Assembly (NCBI GenBank): GCA_018398765.1
Contig: JAHBMJ010000280.1
Coordinates: 10,001-51,402 of the forward strand
DNA: 41,402 nucleotides
DNA from: Chromera velia
Lineage: Eukaryota > Sar > Chromeraceae
Direction: 5' to 3'
Shown: positions 11,170 through 19,968 of the stretch, piece after piece
Numbering within the stretch: the stretch's first letter is position 1
Layout of the letters: every line of letters begins with the position of its first letter
Program-made: the position numbers and the translations under genes
The notes under the pieces: model-generated
Database searches by the model: none
Seen by the model: only the letters and a program-made list of their open reading frames with translations
What the model was told of the DNA's origin: nothing

Positions 11170-13281
11170 ATGCGACGGCTCCTTCCCACAACTCTCCTCT
11201 TAGCCTTCCCTGGTGTCGGACGCACCTTTTACCGATCTGTCCATGAGGCTGGGGTGGGCTTCGACTGCTCTGAAGAAAACAATACATGTGAGGAAGTCAC
11301 TGTCCCGCCATGGGAACAAAGTGGCAGCGCATGGTTGCAGCAACACCTCGAGTACAGCACTCGCGTCTATGCACAGCAAGTCGTGACCAGGACGCAAGAG
11401 CTCCGGCGTCGCTATGGGGGAGAGATGGAAAGTGGGGGGGGGTTGAAATTTGGGGACGCTCAGCTTTGGGATCTGTTCCCTCCTGCCTTCAATTGTCCCT
11501 TCAGGGACAGGATCGGTCAGAGCTCCATGCAAGGAGGGGGGGATGTGTGCAATTGGCAAGCAGTAGCCCCACAGGGGGGGGGAGAAGATCAATGTGAGGT
11601 TTTTAGCTTTACATGGGGGGGCACTGACATGGGTTTCGAAAATGAATTCCCCGCGGTTACGGGATGTCACGTCACAGTTTTTGACCCCACAGCCGAGTCC
11701 CTACCGGGCGGGGCTTTCCAAGAAAATCCGTGCGGTGCGTTTCATGGAGGGTCTGTTGATTTTGTGCGTTTGGGACTTGGGGATGAAAACGGTGTGGGGG
11801 CCAACGGCACCTTCCACGTTCGAACGCTGTCCAATCTAATGGACGCGCTCGGTGTCCGTCGACTTGCGTTTCTGAAACTTGACGTGAAGGGGGCTGAGTG
11901 GAAAGCAGTCGAGGAGATGAGAACAAGCGGGGCTCTCTCCCGTGTAGACCAACTGAGTGTCGTCCTGCATTGTCCCCCCATCTCCCATCAAATGTCGACA
12001 GAGAGCGAGAGCATTTCCCTTCTGAGCTCTGTGCTCCGTCTGTTCCAAACTCTCGAAAGTGAGGGATTGTTCCCCTTCGCAAGGGAGTTCCGAGACACCG
12101 TTTCTCCCCCCCTCCCCATCATCCAGTATTCCTTTGTGCGGACCCCTTCCATGTATCTCTCCCATGTGCCCTACCGATATGCGCACAAGAGATGCACTGG
12201 ACGTTCCTGGGTGGGAGAAGGGGGCGGAGAGCAAAGGGGGGGGAGAATTGAGAGGCTCCGCGTGCTGCGCGCCTCTCTCGAGAGAGTCGTCTTAGAGTCT
12301 TGTGTCCAAAAGAGTGTAGAAATGCAAGGCAGCAACAGCAGCAGCAGTCTGCTTCGCTCATTTGCAGGGGGGAGGAAGGCGATTGCAGTGTTGCAACGAG
12401 GGAGTTTGAGTGGTCAGGGTGACCAGGTGTTTCTGAACCTTGTGTACCGCACCGTCAGCTTGTTGGAACGGGAATGGTCACTTGGCTACGAGCACATTAT
12501 ATTGCACGAGGGGGACATTTTGGAGGATGCTCAAGAACGAATCAGAAGTGCAGTTGGCGCACAGTTGGCGTCAGATGTGCGGAAGAGAGGGGCTGCCCTG
12601 CGTCTCCAATTTTGTGATGTGTCCGACGTATGGAGAGGTCGAAATTCTCAGCTGTCAGAAGAGACGGAAGAAAAATTAGCAAAGGCAGCACGTCTTGGCT
12701 GTGCGCCTACCGAGCTGAGCCGAAAGTTTCCGGTAGGATACAAAGGAATGTGTGCGTTTTGGTTTGCAGACTTTGCGCGATCGAGTTGTTTGTCCCGTTT
12801 CGAGTTTGTTTGGAGAATCGACGACGACATCCTCCTGACGGGCCCGGCGAATGTGGATGACCCCGCTGTGGTGCACTTGCGGGGTGAGTCTGTGCCGGGT
12901 CCGTTGACTCTGTTGGGTGGGGCCGAGCTAGGACCGTATGATGAGGAAGGGGTGATGAGGGGAATGTCATCTCTGTTTTCGTCCTTTGCAGAACAAGACC
13001 AACATAGGAGATTGCAGTGGCATCCACCACAGGGGGGATTCTGGAACTCCCTCCGATCGAACGTGATGCTTTTCAATATGAGCTGGGTCCGTTCTTATGA
13101 AGTACAAAAACTGGTTGTAGCAGTCGACGACAGTGACTGCATATGGACGAATCGGTGGGGGGATGAACCTCTGTGGGGGGCGGTACAACGCATTCTGGGT
13201 CTTGATACCAGAAGCCTCTTGGTTTCTGTGCCCCATTTTCATTGCCGGTGGAAAGGCTGTGTCTTCCATCACTTAAAGTAA
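11170..13281 (+). CDS. Fusion of METTL24-like methyltransferase and GT15 (KRE2/MNT1)-like mannosyltransferase
   Basis: A single exon of 703 residues. The start is the first ATG in frame and gives a hydrophobic leader (MRRLLPTTLLLAFPG). Residues about 125-330 resemble the METTL24 / Methyltransf_22 domain: CEVFSFTWGGTDMGFENEF, GCHVTVFDPT (SAM-binding Asp) and LAFLKLDVKGAEW, the FkbM-like D-x-K/E-GAEW motif. Residues about 400-700 resemble glycosyltransferase family 15: GYKGMCAFWFADF, FEFVWRIDDDILL (candidate metal-binding Asp cluster), NVMLFNMSW and TNRWGDEPLWGAV, the family R/NRWGDxP signature. Known: GT15 enzymes are Golgi type II alpha-1,2-mannosyltransferases using GDP-mannose. Inferred: a Golgi enzyme that extends a glycan and O-methylates it or a neighbour. 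The family YWRxEPD segment is WRIDDD here. It points towards the gene at 15405-17705, which is also a GT/methyltransferase fusion. Confidence 0.75.
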   Translation: MRRLLPTTLLLAFPGVGRTFYRSVHEAGVGFDCSEENNTCEEVTVPPWEQSGSAWLQQHLEYSTRVYAQQVVTRTQELRRRYGGEMESGGGLKFGDAQLWDLFPPAFNCPFRDRIGQSSMQGGGDVCNWQAVAPQGGGEDQCEVFSFTWGGTDMGFENEFPAVTGCHVTVFDPTAESLPGGAFQENPCGAFHGGSVDFVRLGLGDENGVGANGTFHVRTLSNLMDALGVRRLAFLKLDVKGAEWKAVEEMRTSGALSRVDQLSVVLHCPPISHQMSTESESISLLSSVLRLFQTLESEGLFPFAREFRDTVSPPLPIIQYSFVRTPSMYLSHVPYRYAHKRCTGRSWVGEGGGEQRGGRIERLRVLRASLERVVLESCVQKSVEMQGSNSSSSLLRSFAGGRKAIAVLQRGSLSGQGDQVFLNLVYRTVSLLEREWSLGYEHIILHEGDILEDAQERIRSAVGAQLASDVRKRGAALRLQFCDVSDVWRGRNSQLSEETEEKLAKAARLGCAPTELSRKFPVGYKGMCAFWFADFARSSCLSRFEFVWRIDDDILLTGPANVDDPAVVHLRGESVPGPLTLLGGAELGPYDEEGVMRGMSSLFSSFAEQDQHRRLQWHPPQGGFWNSLRSNVMLFNMSWVRSYEVQKLVVAVDDSDCIWTNRWGDEPLWGAVQRILGLDTRSLLVSVPHFHCRWKGCVFHHLK

Positions 13282-15404
13282 TTCTTCAAAGTGGTTTTTG
13301 CTTCTGTATATGTAGACTGTCTAGACAGTGTAGTAAAACAATGTATAATTAACTAGATAATTAGATGGAAAATTGAATTCATTTCTATGAATTCATTTGA
13401 TAAGTGATAAGTGTCAGATTTATTGGTGCCCTATACATTTTGATATGATAGGATATCAGAAATTTCTAGATAAATTTAATTAAATTTAATCATTTATGTT
13501 CTGGGTTTGTCACGAGTAGTTAGAGGTCCAGTGCCGGCGGATGGCTTGCACCGTTTCGGTCTAGGTTTCGGTTTAATCAGTCGACACTGACTCGACAGTG
13601 ATAAACCTAAATAAGGAGCCTAGCAGGAAGCATCATACAGACCTATGCAGACTAATCCCACCGCGTCCCACCGGATAGTCAGAAATCATCTAGAAAATCA
13701 TCTGGGCCGTTATATATACCTAAATCTACCTTTCAATCTAACCTACTCTCCATACCCTGACTGCATCACAAAAGCCTGCGTGATTGTTAACTATGAGTCC
13801 ATAAACGCTTCAAGCATTCTGAATTAATGAAATAATTTGATAGACCAAATCAGTCGAGCAAAGAGCGAAGGGGAAAGGAAAGGACATAGAGCAGCAGCAA
13901 GAATTGAAAACGCATGCTATAAGTTGATCGAAGCCCAGGTTCAAGCCCTTTAAAGCGAGCCTTACAGCCATTGTTTCACAAAGCGTCTCAATGCAGTTCA
14001 TGAAAACATTAATCACGGCCAAGTGATTCCTGGCGGGCCAATGGGATCGGTCTGATCCTCCTTGTTATAAAGTGTTATGAATTAGCGTAAGTGCAGGCTG
14101 TTTTTAGTGCTTCAGGCAGGAGGTTCACCAATCCTGCCGCTCGTAATCTAAAACACAAAGATTAGACGGTCAAGTGTCTTCGCGCCCCTCTATTTGAGCG
14201 CAGTGGCGAAACAACAACATTTGGTCTGATAGTTAAAGACAATGATGTGACTTGTTTTGAAAATATTCTTCGAGTTGCAGACATCTCTGACTTTAAGAAG
14301 ATTTGGAGAAAGAAGATGACGATGTCAGCAGGCAACAAAGGCTTTATGGGGGGGTAGGCAGAGGTTCCTCTCAAAGTGGTTGAAGTGTTGGAAGAAGGCA
14401 ACGCGCATGTTTTATGACCGTTCAAACAAGTTCAATCATACATATAATACTATAAATTTAAACATAAAAATTTTAAGTAAAAAACGTACAAAATAATGTA
14501 AAATATACTAGGAAATAGTAGAAGAAATCACTAGAAAAATATAGACCTAGAGGGACCTCTCTGAACCTAACTACCACTTGAAAGTTGAAGCCGAATTTGT
14601 GGATAAGCTTGAAAGTCTGCGCCGCAGGCGCGGATCACTTACGGTGTCTTGAAAGCCAAAGCCGCATATCTGAATGGTGTCTTGACCGTGTATGCCGTAA
14701 GCATGGATGGTCTCTTAAAAAATAATGCTGCAAATAGAGATCATCTTGATTAGATTTTTTCAAGTAGCACTTAGGTTCAGGGAGGTTCTTAGAGGTTAAA
14801 GATATATATATTGAGTTAAAAAAAAAGTTCTTGTAAACAACTGTAAGTATTTTAAAAAAACTTGTTGGGGTTTTAGAAGCTCAAAACCGGTCTTAAATTG
14901 TTTTAGCCTCTTTTAGTTTTTGCAGGGGGGGTATTTTTGTAAATAAATTTTATTTAAAGAGTTTTTCATTTTTTTTTTTTAAGTTTTTTTTTTTTTAATG
15001 GCCTACGCCTAGGGATAAGTGCACTGCTGAATCCATCCATCTCTTCCCCTTCGTCTGCATGGCCTCGCGTGCCCCTGATGCATGCTGTTACTACTAATTT
15101 GGGCCGTACGTAGGCATCATGCAGTGCATTAATTAGTGAGCATATAATAAAACTTAGAGTAAATCAAATTTAACTAGAAATTTAATTTTTTAAAAAAGAT
15201 AATATGCTAGAGATAGGGTTAATTAATGATAATTGTATATAACACGTATAGCTAGACCTATCGAATGACGCGCTAGATGGCGCCTCAATCTAGGCGTCAG
15301 TATATAAGCACCGTAACAATTAAACGCTAGCCGTGTTTAGCAAACAGTTTGAGTATGTCATTCAAAATTGTTTATCGAAATCGTTCAAAATATCGAATGT
15401 CTTA
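13282..15404. other. AT-rich spacer between two convergent fusion genes
   Basis: The spacer is AT-rich with scattered small palindromes (for example around 13575-13605) and A/T homopolymers (14960-14995). One foldback element is annotated separately at 14554-14788. The short open frames here have no recognisable motif and are AT-biased. No gene supported. Confidence 0.6.
14554..14788 (+). mobile_element. MITE-like foldback element, copy A
   Basis: About 235 bases with terminal inverted repeats of roughly 28 bases. The left end reads ACCTCTCTGAACCTAACTAC and the reverse complement of the right end reads ACCTCCCTGAACCTAAGTGC, both continuing into CACTTGAAA/TACTTGAAA. Near-direct 7-base flanks CTAGAGG (14547-14553) and TTAGAGG (14789-14795) are a candidate target-site duplication with one mismatch. 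The inside carries GC-rich mini-palindromes (GCGCCGCAGGCGC) and repeated CTTGAAAG motifs. No coding capacity, so it would depend on a transposase elsewhere. Confidence 0.75.
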
Positions 15405-17705
15405 CTACAATTTCCTTCCGATGAAGTAGAACCCTTCTGTCCTGTGCAGAGGTGCTCGACACCTGCCAAGACCTCTCAAGATATTGGGGATCGAATACCG
15501 TCTGACAAATATTGGTTCAAAAAAGGAGAAGAACCTTTCATACACCGCTCGGAAAGGGCGGATGGGGTGTAGTCTGGAATCCAGATCCGACCAGTAGTCA
15601 GGTGGCATGTCGTCGTAGTATCTGTCGTTGAAGATCAAAATGCCCCCTGGGCGAAGGGACCTGTACAGATTCTCCAACAGGGCGTAACCGTTTTGGACGT
15701 GCTCAATCACATTGATCAGCACAACGGTGTCAAAGCTTTCACGAGCATTCACCAGATGCTCACCCCCTGCATTCACCACTGTGACAGGAAAAGGGAAGAA
15801 ATTCGAGTCATCACCCGACCCCCCCTGTCTCCTTCCCTTTGTCCCTGCCCCTCCCTGCTGCTGCTCATCAGGATCGTGTACTGGTATTGCGGTTGCATTC
15901 CTTTGACGGGAGGGCATTCTCTCAAGCCGTCCGGTCCGATAAGCACACGTCGGCACATCCCGTGCGTACACAAGCGCGCTGGGGTCAACTAAAGTCGCGC
16001 TGCGCACCCCCCCCGTCAATTCACTCCGTGCTTCTAAGAGCACTCTCAGCTGGGTCCACGGCCCACAGCCCACCTCTGCATAGTCCCCCAACACCGTCGG
16101 AAGGTCTCTGTAATTGTCAAATCCCCACAAATGATCCTCCCCCCTATCGTCCAAATCCGTGTCCGGAGCCTGTCTCCACACCTCCCCCTCTTCATCCTGA
16201 GCACGTCTCCACCTGCTGGGAGGCACCGCCATCCGTCCCCACAGCGGGTGCTGGAGGCAGGCGTCACTCGAACCGTGGCAGGGACCGTGGAAGGATTCAA
16301 GGGAGGGATGCTCACATGCAGGCCCTCCAAAGCCAGGCAGGCAGTGGCACTTTCCTAGAAAACACACACCCTCCTGACAATCAGGATCACATCGCAGGAG
16401 GGCATCTGCGCCCCCCTCCTCTCCCCTCAACGTGACAACACTGCTTGCTGCACCTTTTGCCTGCTGTCTCAAAACACTCACTGGGCCCTCTACGGGAGCA
16501 CCTTCCCTTCTGAAAAGCTCTGCAGAAAGAGTCCATTCAATCTGTTTCTCCTCCCCCTCCGCCCCTTTCACCATGACTGATTCACTCTCTTCAAGCTGCC
16601 CTCCTGCGTCGACCGTGGCTTCTTCCACCCCTCCCCAGTTGGACCCTCTCACTGTGCCCCGCCCACCCTGTGCTTCCCCCCCCTCTATTGCCTGGCCGTC
16701 AGTATGACTGGAAGAATTTAATTTGGACGGTCGGAACACTTCGAGGGTGCGATGTGCGAGCACGCCATCGGGAGGAAAGAATTCATACGCACCGGCTGAG
16801 TGGAATTGGGGGCAGAGACCCGACCGCTCTGCATCCCCCAGCAACGATGAGGAAGCTGGAAGAGAGAGGGGGTGGGCCCTCATCATCCGAGCAACTAGGA
16901 AGGACAGAAGAGTATCCTGCGCAGTGCCACCCGGCGGATGGGATTTTTCATCGCCCCTTCCCTCTTCTTCCCTGCCGGCAACACAAAGAGGGTCGAGGGC
17001 ACAAGCTGCCAAGGGGGTCAGAATGCTCTCCACAATTTCGGGCTGCCGTACGTCGAGAGCCAGAATGTCCCCAGAGACCAATTGGAATTGGTTTTCTTCT
17101 TCAATCCCCAAACCCACAAACCCCGAAGAGAGACCTCGGGAATGGAGCCATTGCACAACCCGTGTGCGAACCTTCTCTTGCTTTTCAGGCTCGGGTCGGC
17201 TGCTTCTCGCGGCAGCGTATGCCGAGAAGCCTGTACTGGAGACATGCTGAATCAGTGCGGAGACAGGCTCACTGCTGAGGAGACGGACTCCCGCATCCAA
17301 AAACCACACGACCTCTGCCTCCTTCAGAAGTGAGAGGAGGACGAGAGGCACCCACGCCCTCAAGGAGACGTCACGAACGTGGGGAGGGAAAGACGCAAAA
17401 TCAAATCGGCTGCATGAGGTCTGCTCGTCCATCCAAATGCAGGGCGAGCTGTCGAGGACAATAAATTTGACGGGCACTTTCTTTTCAAAGAGGCGAAGAG
17501 AGACGAAGAACTCTTCTGCCGACCTCAGGTCCTGTTGAGAGTACCCGGATACAACCAGAAAGGGCACTCGCTGTGCTTGCCTCTCTTCAGCCTGTTGAGC
17601 CTCACAAATGTCCCGCCCAGTTTCGGTGCGGCTACAGGTGAGCCCGGACGCCTGCAACAAAAGATTCCACAGAGTGGAAACAAACAACACCAAGTGTGAC
17701 CGCAT
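15405..17705 (-). CDS. Glycosyltransferase (DUF1647-like) - EGF-like - class I methyltransferase fusion
   Basis: A single exon of 766 residues. The ATG at 17705 starts a clear signal peptide or anchor (MRSHLVLFVSTLWNLLLQAS). Residues about 48-320 look like a GT-A type, DUF1647-like glycosyltransferase: VPFLVVSGYSQQDL, VKFIVLDSSP, SLRAWVPLVLLSLL and VVWFLDAGVRL (candidate D-x-G/D metal site). Residues about 439-465 form an EGF-like module (CDPDCQEGVCFLGKCHC then CLPGFGGPAC). Residues about 540-740 form a SAM methyltransferase of the Methyltransf_11/23 type: YAEVGCGPWTQL (motif I), ATLVDPS, FDTVVLINVIEHV and LRPGGILIFNDRYYDD. Inferred: a lumenal Golgi enzyme coupling glycan extension and methylation. 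A low-complexity linker (about 325-430) separates GT and EGF parts. Domain order is the reverse of the neighbour at 19969-23074, with which it shares the EGF-methyltransferase core. Confidence 0.75.
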   Translation of the reverse strand: MRSHLVLFVSTLWNLLLQASGLTCSRTETGRDICEAQQAEERQAQRVPFLVVSGYSQQDLRSAEEFFVSLRLFEKKVPVKFIVLDSSPCIWMDEQTSCSRFDFASFPPHVRDVSLRAWVPLVLLSLLKEAEVVWFLDAGVRLLSSEPVSALIQHVSSTGFSAYAAARSSRPEPEKQEKVRTRVVQWLHSRGLSSGFVGLGIEEENQFQLVSGDILALDVRQPEIVESILTPLAACALDPLCVAGREEEGRGDEKSHPPGGTAQDTLLSFLVARMMRAHPLSLPASSSLLGDAERSGLCPQFHSAGAYEFFPPDGVLAHRTLEVFRPSKLNSSSHTDGQAIEGGEAQGGRGTVRGSNWGGVEEATVDAGGQLEESESVMVKGAEGEEKQIEWTLSAELFRREGAPVEGPVSVLRQQAKGAASSVVTLRGEEGGADALLRCDPDCQEGVCFLGKCHCLPGFGGPACEHPSLESFHGPCHGSSDACLQHPLWGRMAVPPSRWRRAQDEEGEVWRQAPDTDLDDRGEDHLWGFDNYRDLPTVLGDYAEVGCGPWTQLRVLLEARSELTGGVRSATLVDPSALVYARDVPTCAYRTGRLERMPSRQRNATAIPVHDPDEQQQGGAGTKGRRQGGSGDDSNFFPFPVTVVNAGGEHLVNARESFDTVVLINVIEHVQNGYALLENLYRSLRPGGILIFNDRYYDDMPPDYWSDLDSRLHPIRPFRAVYERFFSFFEPIFVRRYSIPNILRGLGRCRAPLHRTEGFYFIGRKL

Positions 17706-17921
17706 CCTTCCAGTATGCAGCCCCAGACCCTCCAAATCTCAACGATGCCCGCTCAGACAAATTAGTAAGGGGTAAAGCTTTTCGGCAACAGACGTAACAG
17801 CGAAGGCTTCCTGATGCAGCCTACACCTCAGACCATCTCAGACATTCTCAGACCCGTCTACGAAAACGCAATTTTAATGCAAGGAGACGATAGGAGACGT
17901 CCTCTAGAAGATACAAGTCAG

Positions 17922-17942
17922 TTCGCGCGCCTTGCGCGCGAA
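17922..17942. promoter_or_regulatory. Perfect GC-rich hairpin upstream of the GT-EGF-methyltransferase gene
   Basis: TTCGCGCGC, loop CTT, GCGCGCGAA: a nine-base perfect inverted repeat about 220 bases upstream of the ATG at 17705. Its location would suit a protein-binding dyad in the promoter, but no factor can be named, and it may be chance. Confidence 0.35.
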
Positions 17943-18738
17943 AGTAAGTCTGGCAGAGCGCCGGGATCGGCTCAGTGGCAGTGCATAATAGTGCACGCTA
18001 CAGCGTTTCGTTGCCGCAAATCTTCTCTGTTCAATTCACAGCAGGAGGGGAACCAGAGGGCCTTTCCAGCCTGAGTGCCTTCTCGGTAGGGAGGTCGCAG
18101 CGTTCTCCGGGTCTTTCGACTCGGAGGGCGCAAACTAAGCAATCCTTTTGTGATTGATTCTTTATATACAAATAAGAAGGAAAAAAAAAAAAGAAAAGGG
18201 GGCAAGCGCATGAAAGGAAAGGAAGAAAAGAAGGTTGAGAAAATAAGGGGCAAATTAATGGGGAGGGTCTCTTTAAAGTTGTTCCCCGCCGTCAAAGGGT
18301 AGCCTTTGCCAAGGGGACAAACTTTTAGAAAGTTTTTGCTCTGCCTCTCCCCTCTTTTCATTGTTCTCCAAGTCCTACTCTACCGCTGCTTAAGAAATAA
18401 GCCGCAGTAAAAGTGATCAATGAGCAGTGTTCCTAGATTCAGAACAGACGGAACAAACCGGAACCTTTTGACAGACTAGGCTAGATCCGCCCCTCATACA
18501 CGGGGACGTGGCATGCATAACAAAAACCTCAATCACGTGCATAAGCAATACTCAGCAATTTCGGCTCCTTTACTGATTAAAAATAATTAAAAAATACTAT
18601 AGTAAAAGTTAGTAAAAGTGCAACGTTGTTTCCTGAAAAACTCATACTGCAGCCTTAAGCTTGCTGCAGCCTGCTGCCTGTATGATGGAAAATCTTGCGG
18701 AAAATTCTGAATAAATTAGAAAAAAATATATAAAAAAA

Positions 18739-18983
18739 CCTCCGTGACACTTCAGTAAACTTGAAATGCCACGCTATAGGTGCGGCCAGACTTGAAACGC
18801 CTGCGCCGCAGGTGTGGCTTAAGTTGAAGGTAGCGCACCAAAGGTGCGGCCAAAATAAAGTACATTTGAAATGACTTGAAATTTTTTTGTGAAAGGCGCA
18901 GACAGTCTTGAAGGAACTGCGCCGTAGGCGTGGCCAGCATTGAAAAATCTATTTCTAGACAGACTGGAGTGTCAGGGGGGTTT
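18739..18983. mobile_element. MITE-like foldback element, divergent copy B
   Basis: About 245 bases with terminal inverted repeats: left CCTCCGTGACACTTCAGT and the reverse complement of the right end CCCCCCTGACACTCCAGT. The inside repeats a unit of the kind TTGAA...GCGCCGCAGGTGTGG (for example at 18795-18815, 18838-18850 and 18918-18935), as in copies A and C, but the termini differ. It is flanked by TATAAAAAA-like sequence on both sides, a possible target duplication that low complexity makes unsafe. Confidence 0.6.
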
Positions 18984-19148
18984 ATAAAAAAAAAATTTAA
19001 AAAATAGAAAAATGAAATTTAAACTGAGACACCCATCTTCAAAATTGTTGATAAAACATTTCACAACAGTCACCTCTTTTACTTCACCTATTTCAAGTTA
19101 GCTTCACCACTAATCGATCGGTGAAAGACTAGTTTATACTAATTTACT

Positions 19149-19394
19149 AACCTCCCTGAACCTAAGTGCTATTTGAAAAAATATTATCAAGATGCTCTCT
19201 ATCTGCGGCATCATTTTTCAAGAGACAGTCTACGCGTCACGCGTGCGGCGTAGACGGTCAAGACACTGTCTAGATATGCGGCTTTAGCTTTCAAGATACT
19301 GTAAATCATCCGCGCCTCAGTGCGGCGCGGACTTTCAAGCTTATCCAAAAATACGGCTTGAACTTTCAAGTGGTACTTAGGTTCAAGGAGGTCG
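19149..19394 (-). mobile_element. MITE-like foldback element, copy C (inverse orientation to A)
   Basis: About 246 bases. The left end AACCTCCCTGAACCTAAGTG and the reverse complement of the right end CGACCTCCTTGAACCTAAGT form the terminal inverted repeat. Read in reverse complement, it matches copy A almost end to end by eye, with the same order of CTTGAAAG blocks and GC-rich mini-palindromes. It is bounded by a perfect 7-base direct repeat ATTTACT (19142-19148 and 19395-19401), a good candidate target-site duplication. No coding capacity. Confidence 0.78.
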
Positions 19395-19968
19395 ATTTAC
19401 TGACAGATCGACCAAATTAATAGAAATTGATATAAAATTTGATGTAACTCTTATCGGTCACAGTAGCGTCACAAGTTTACTGGTAACGCATGATCGGTCG
19501 GCAAGATCTAGACAAGATCTACACTGGCACGCTGCCGCCAATCTAATCAACCTTTAATCCACTTAAATTCAGGTTTTAGTTTGATAGCGTGAGGCTGAGT
19601 GAGCAACCCATACAATTTTTGTCGTTTTTCGATCGACACAGAAAATGAAATATCATTTGTTTAAAATTCGATCATGCAGGCAGCAACATGAAAAAAACTT
19701 TAAGCGCGATCGGTCGGTAACATCTACATAAGGTCGCTAATCTAGTCAAGCTTGAATCAATGCTTATCAATGCTGCACGCAACGCTCCTTTTCAGCGTGA
19801 CATTGTAAGCAGCGCAACTCTGGTCTTCTCTTCATCTGTGACTCTTCATACAAGTGAACAAAATTCAGCCAAGAGAATGACGCCAGATCACAAGGTTTAC
19901 TTGGCTGAGAACCCGGGTCCCTTCCTCTCGATTTTCTTTCAATTCCGTTTCCTCATCTCGTTCCTTCC

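Larger units (their letters stand above)
17706..19968. other. Spacer between two same-strand fusion genes
   Basis: Contains the promoter side of the gene ending at 15405 and the 3' side of the gene starting at 23074. Besides two foldback elements (18739-18983 and 19149-19394) and a 21-base hairpin at 17922-17942, it is AT-rich sequence with A runs around 18181-18200. No protein-coding frame with recognisable motifs. Confidence 0.6.

Noticed and set aside
15839..17333. Several plus-strand frames up to 202 codons
   Set aside because: Antisense shadows of the GT-EGF-methyltransferase exon, which carries clear motifs on the minus strand.
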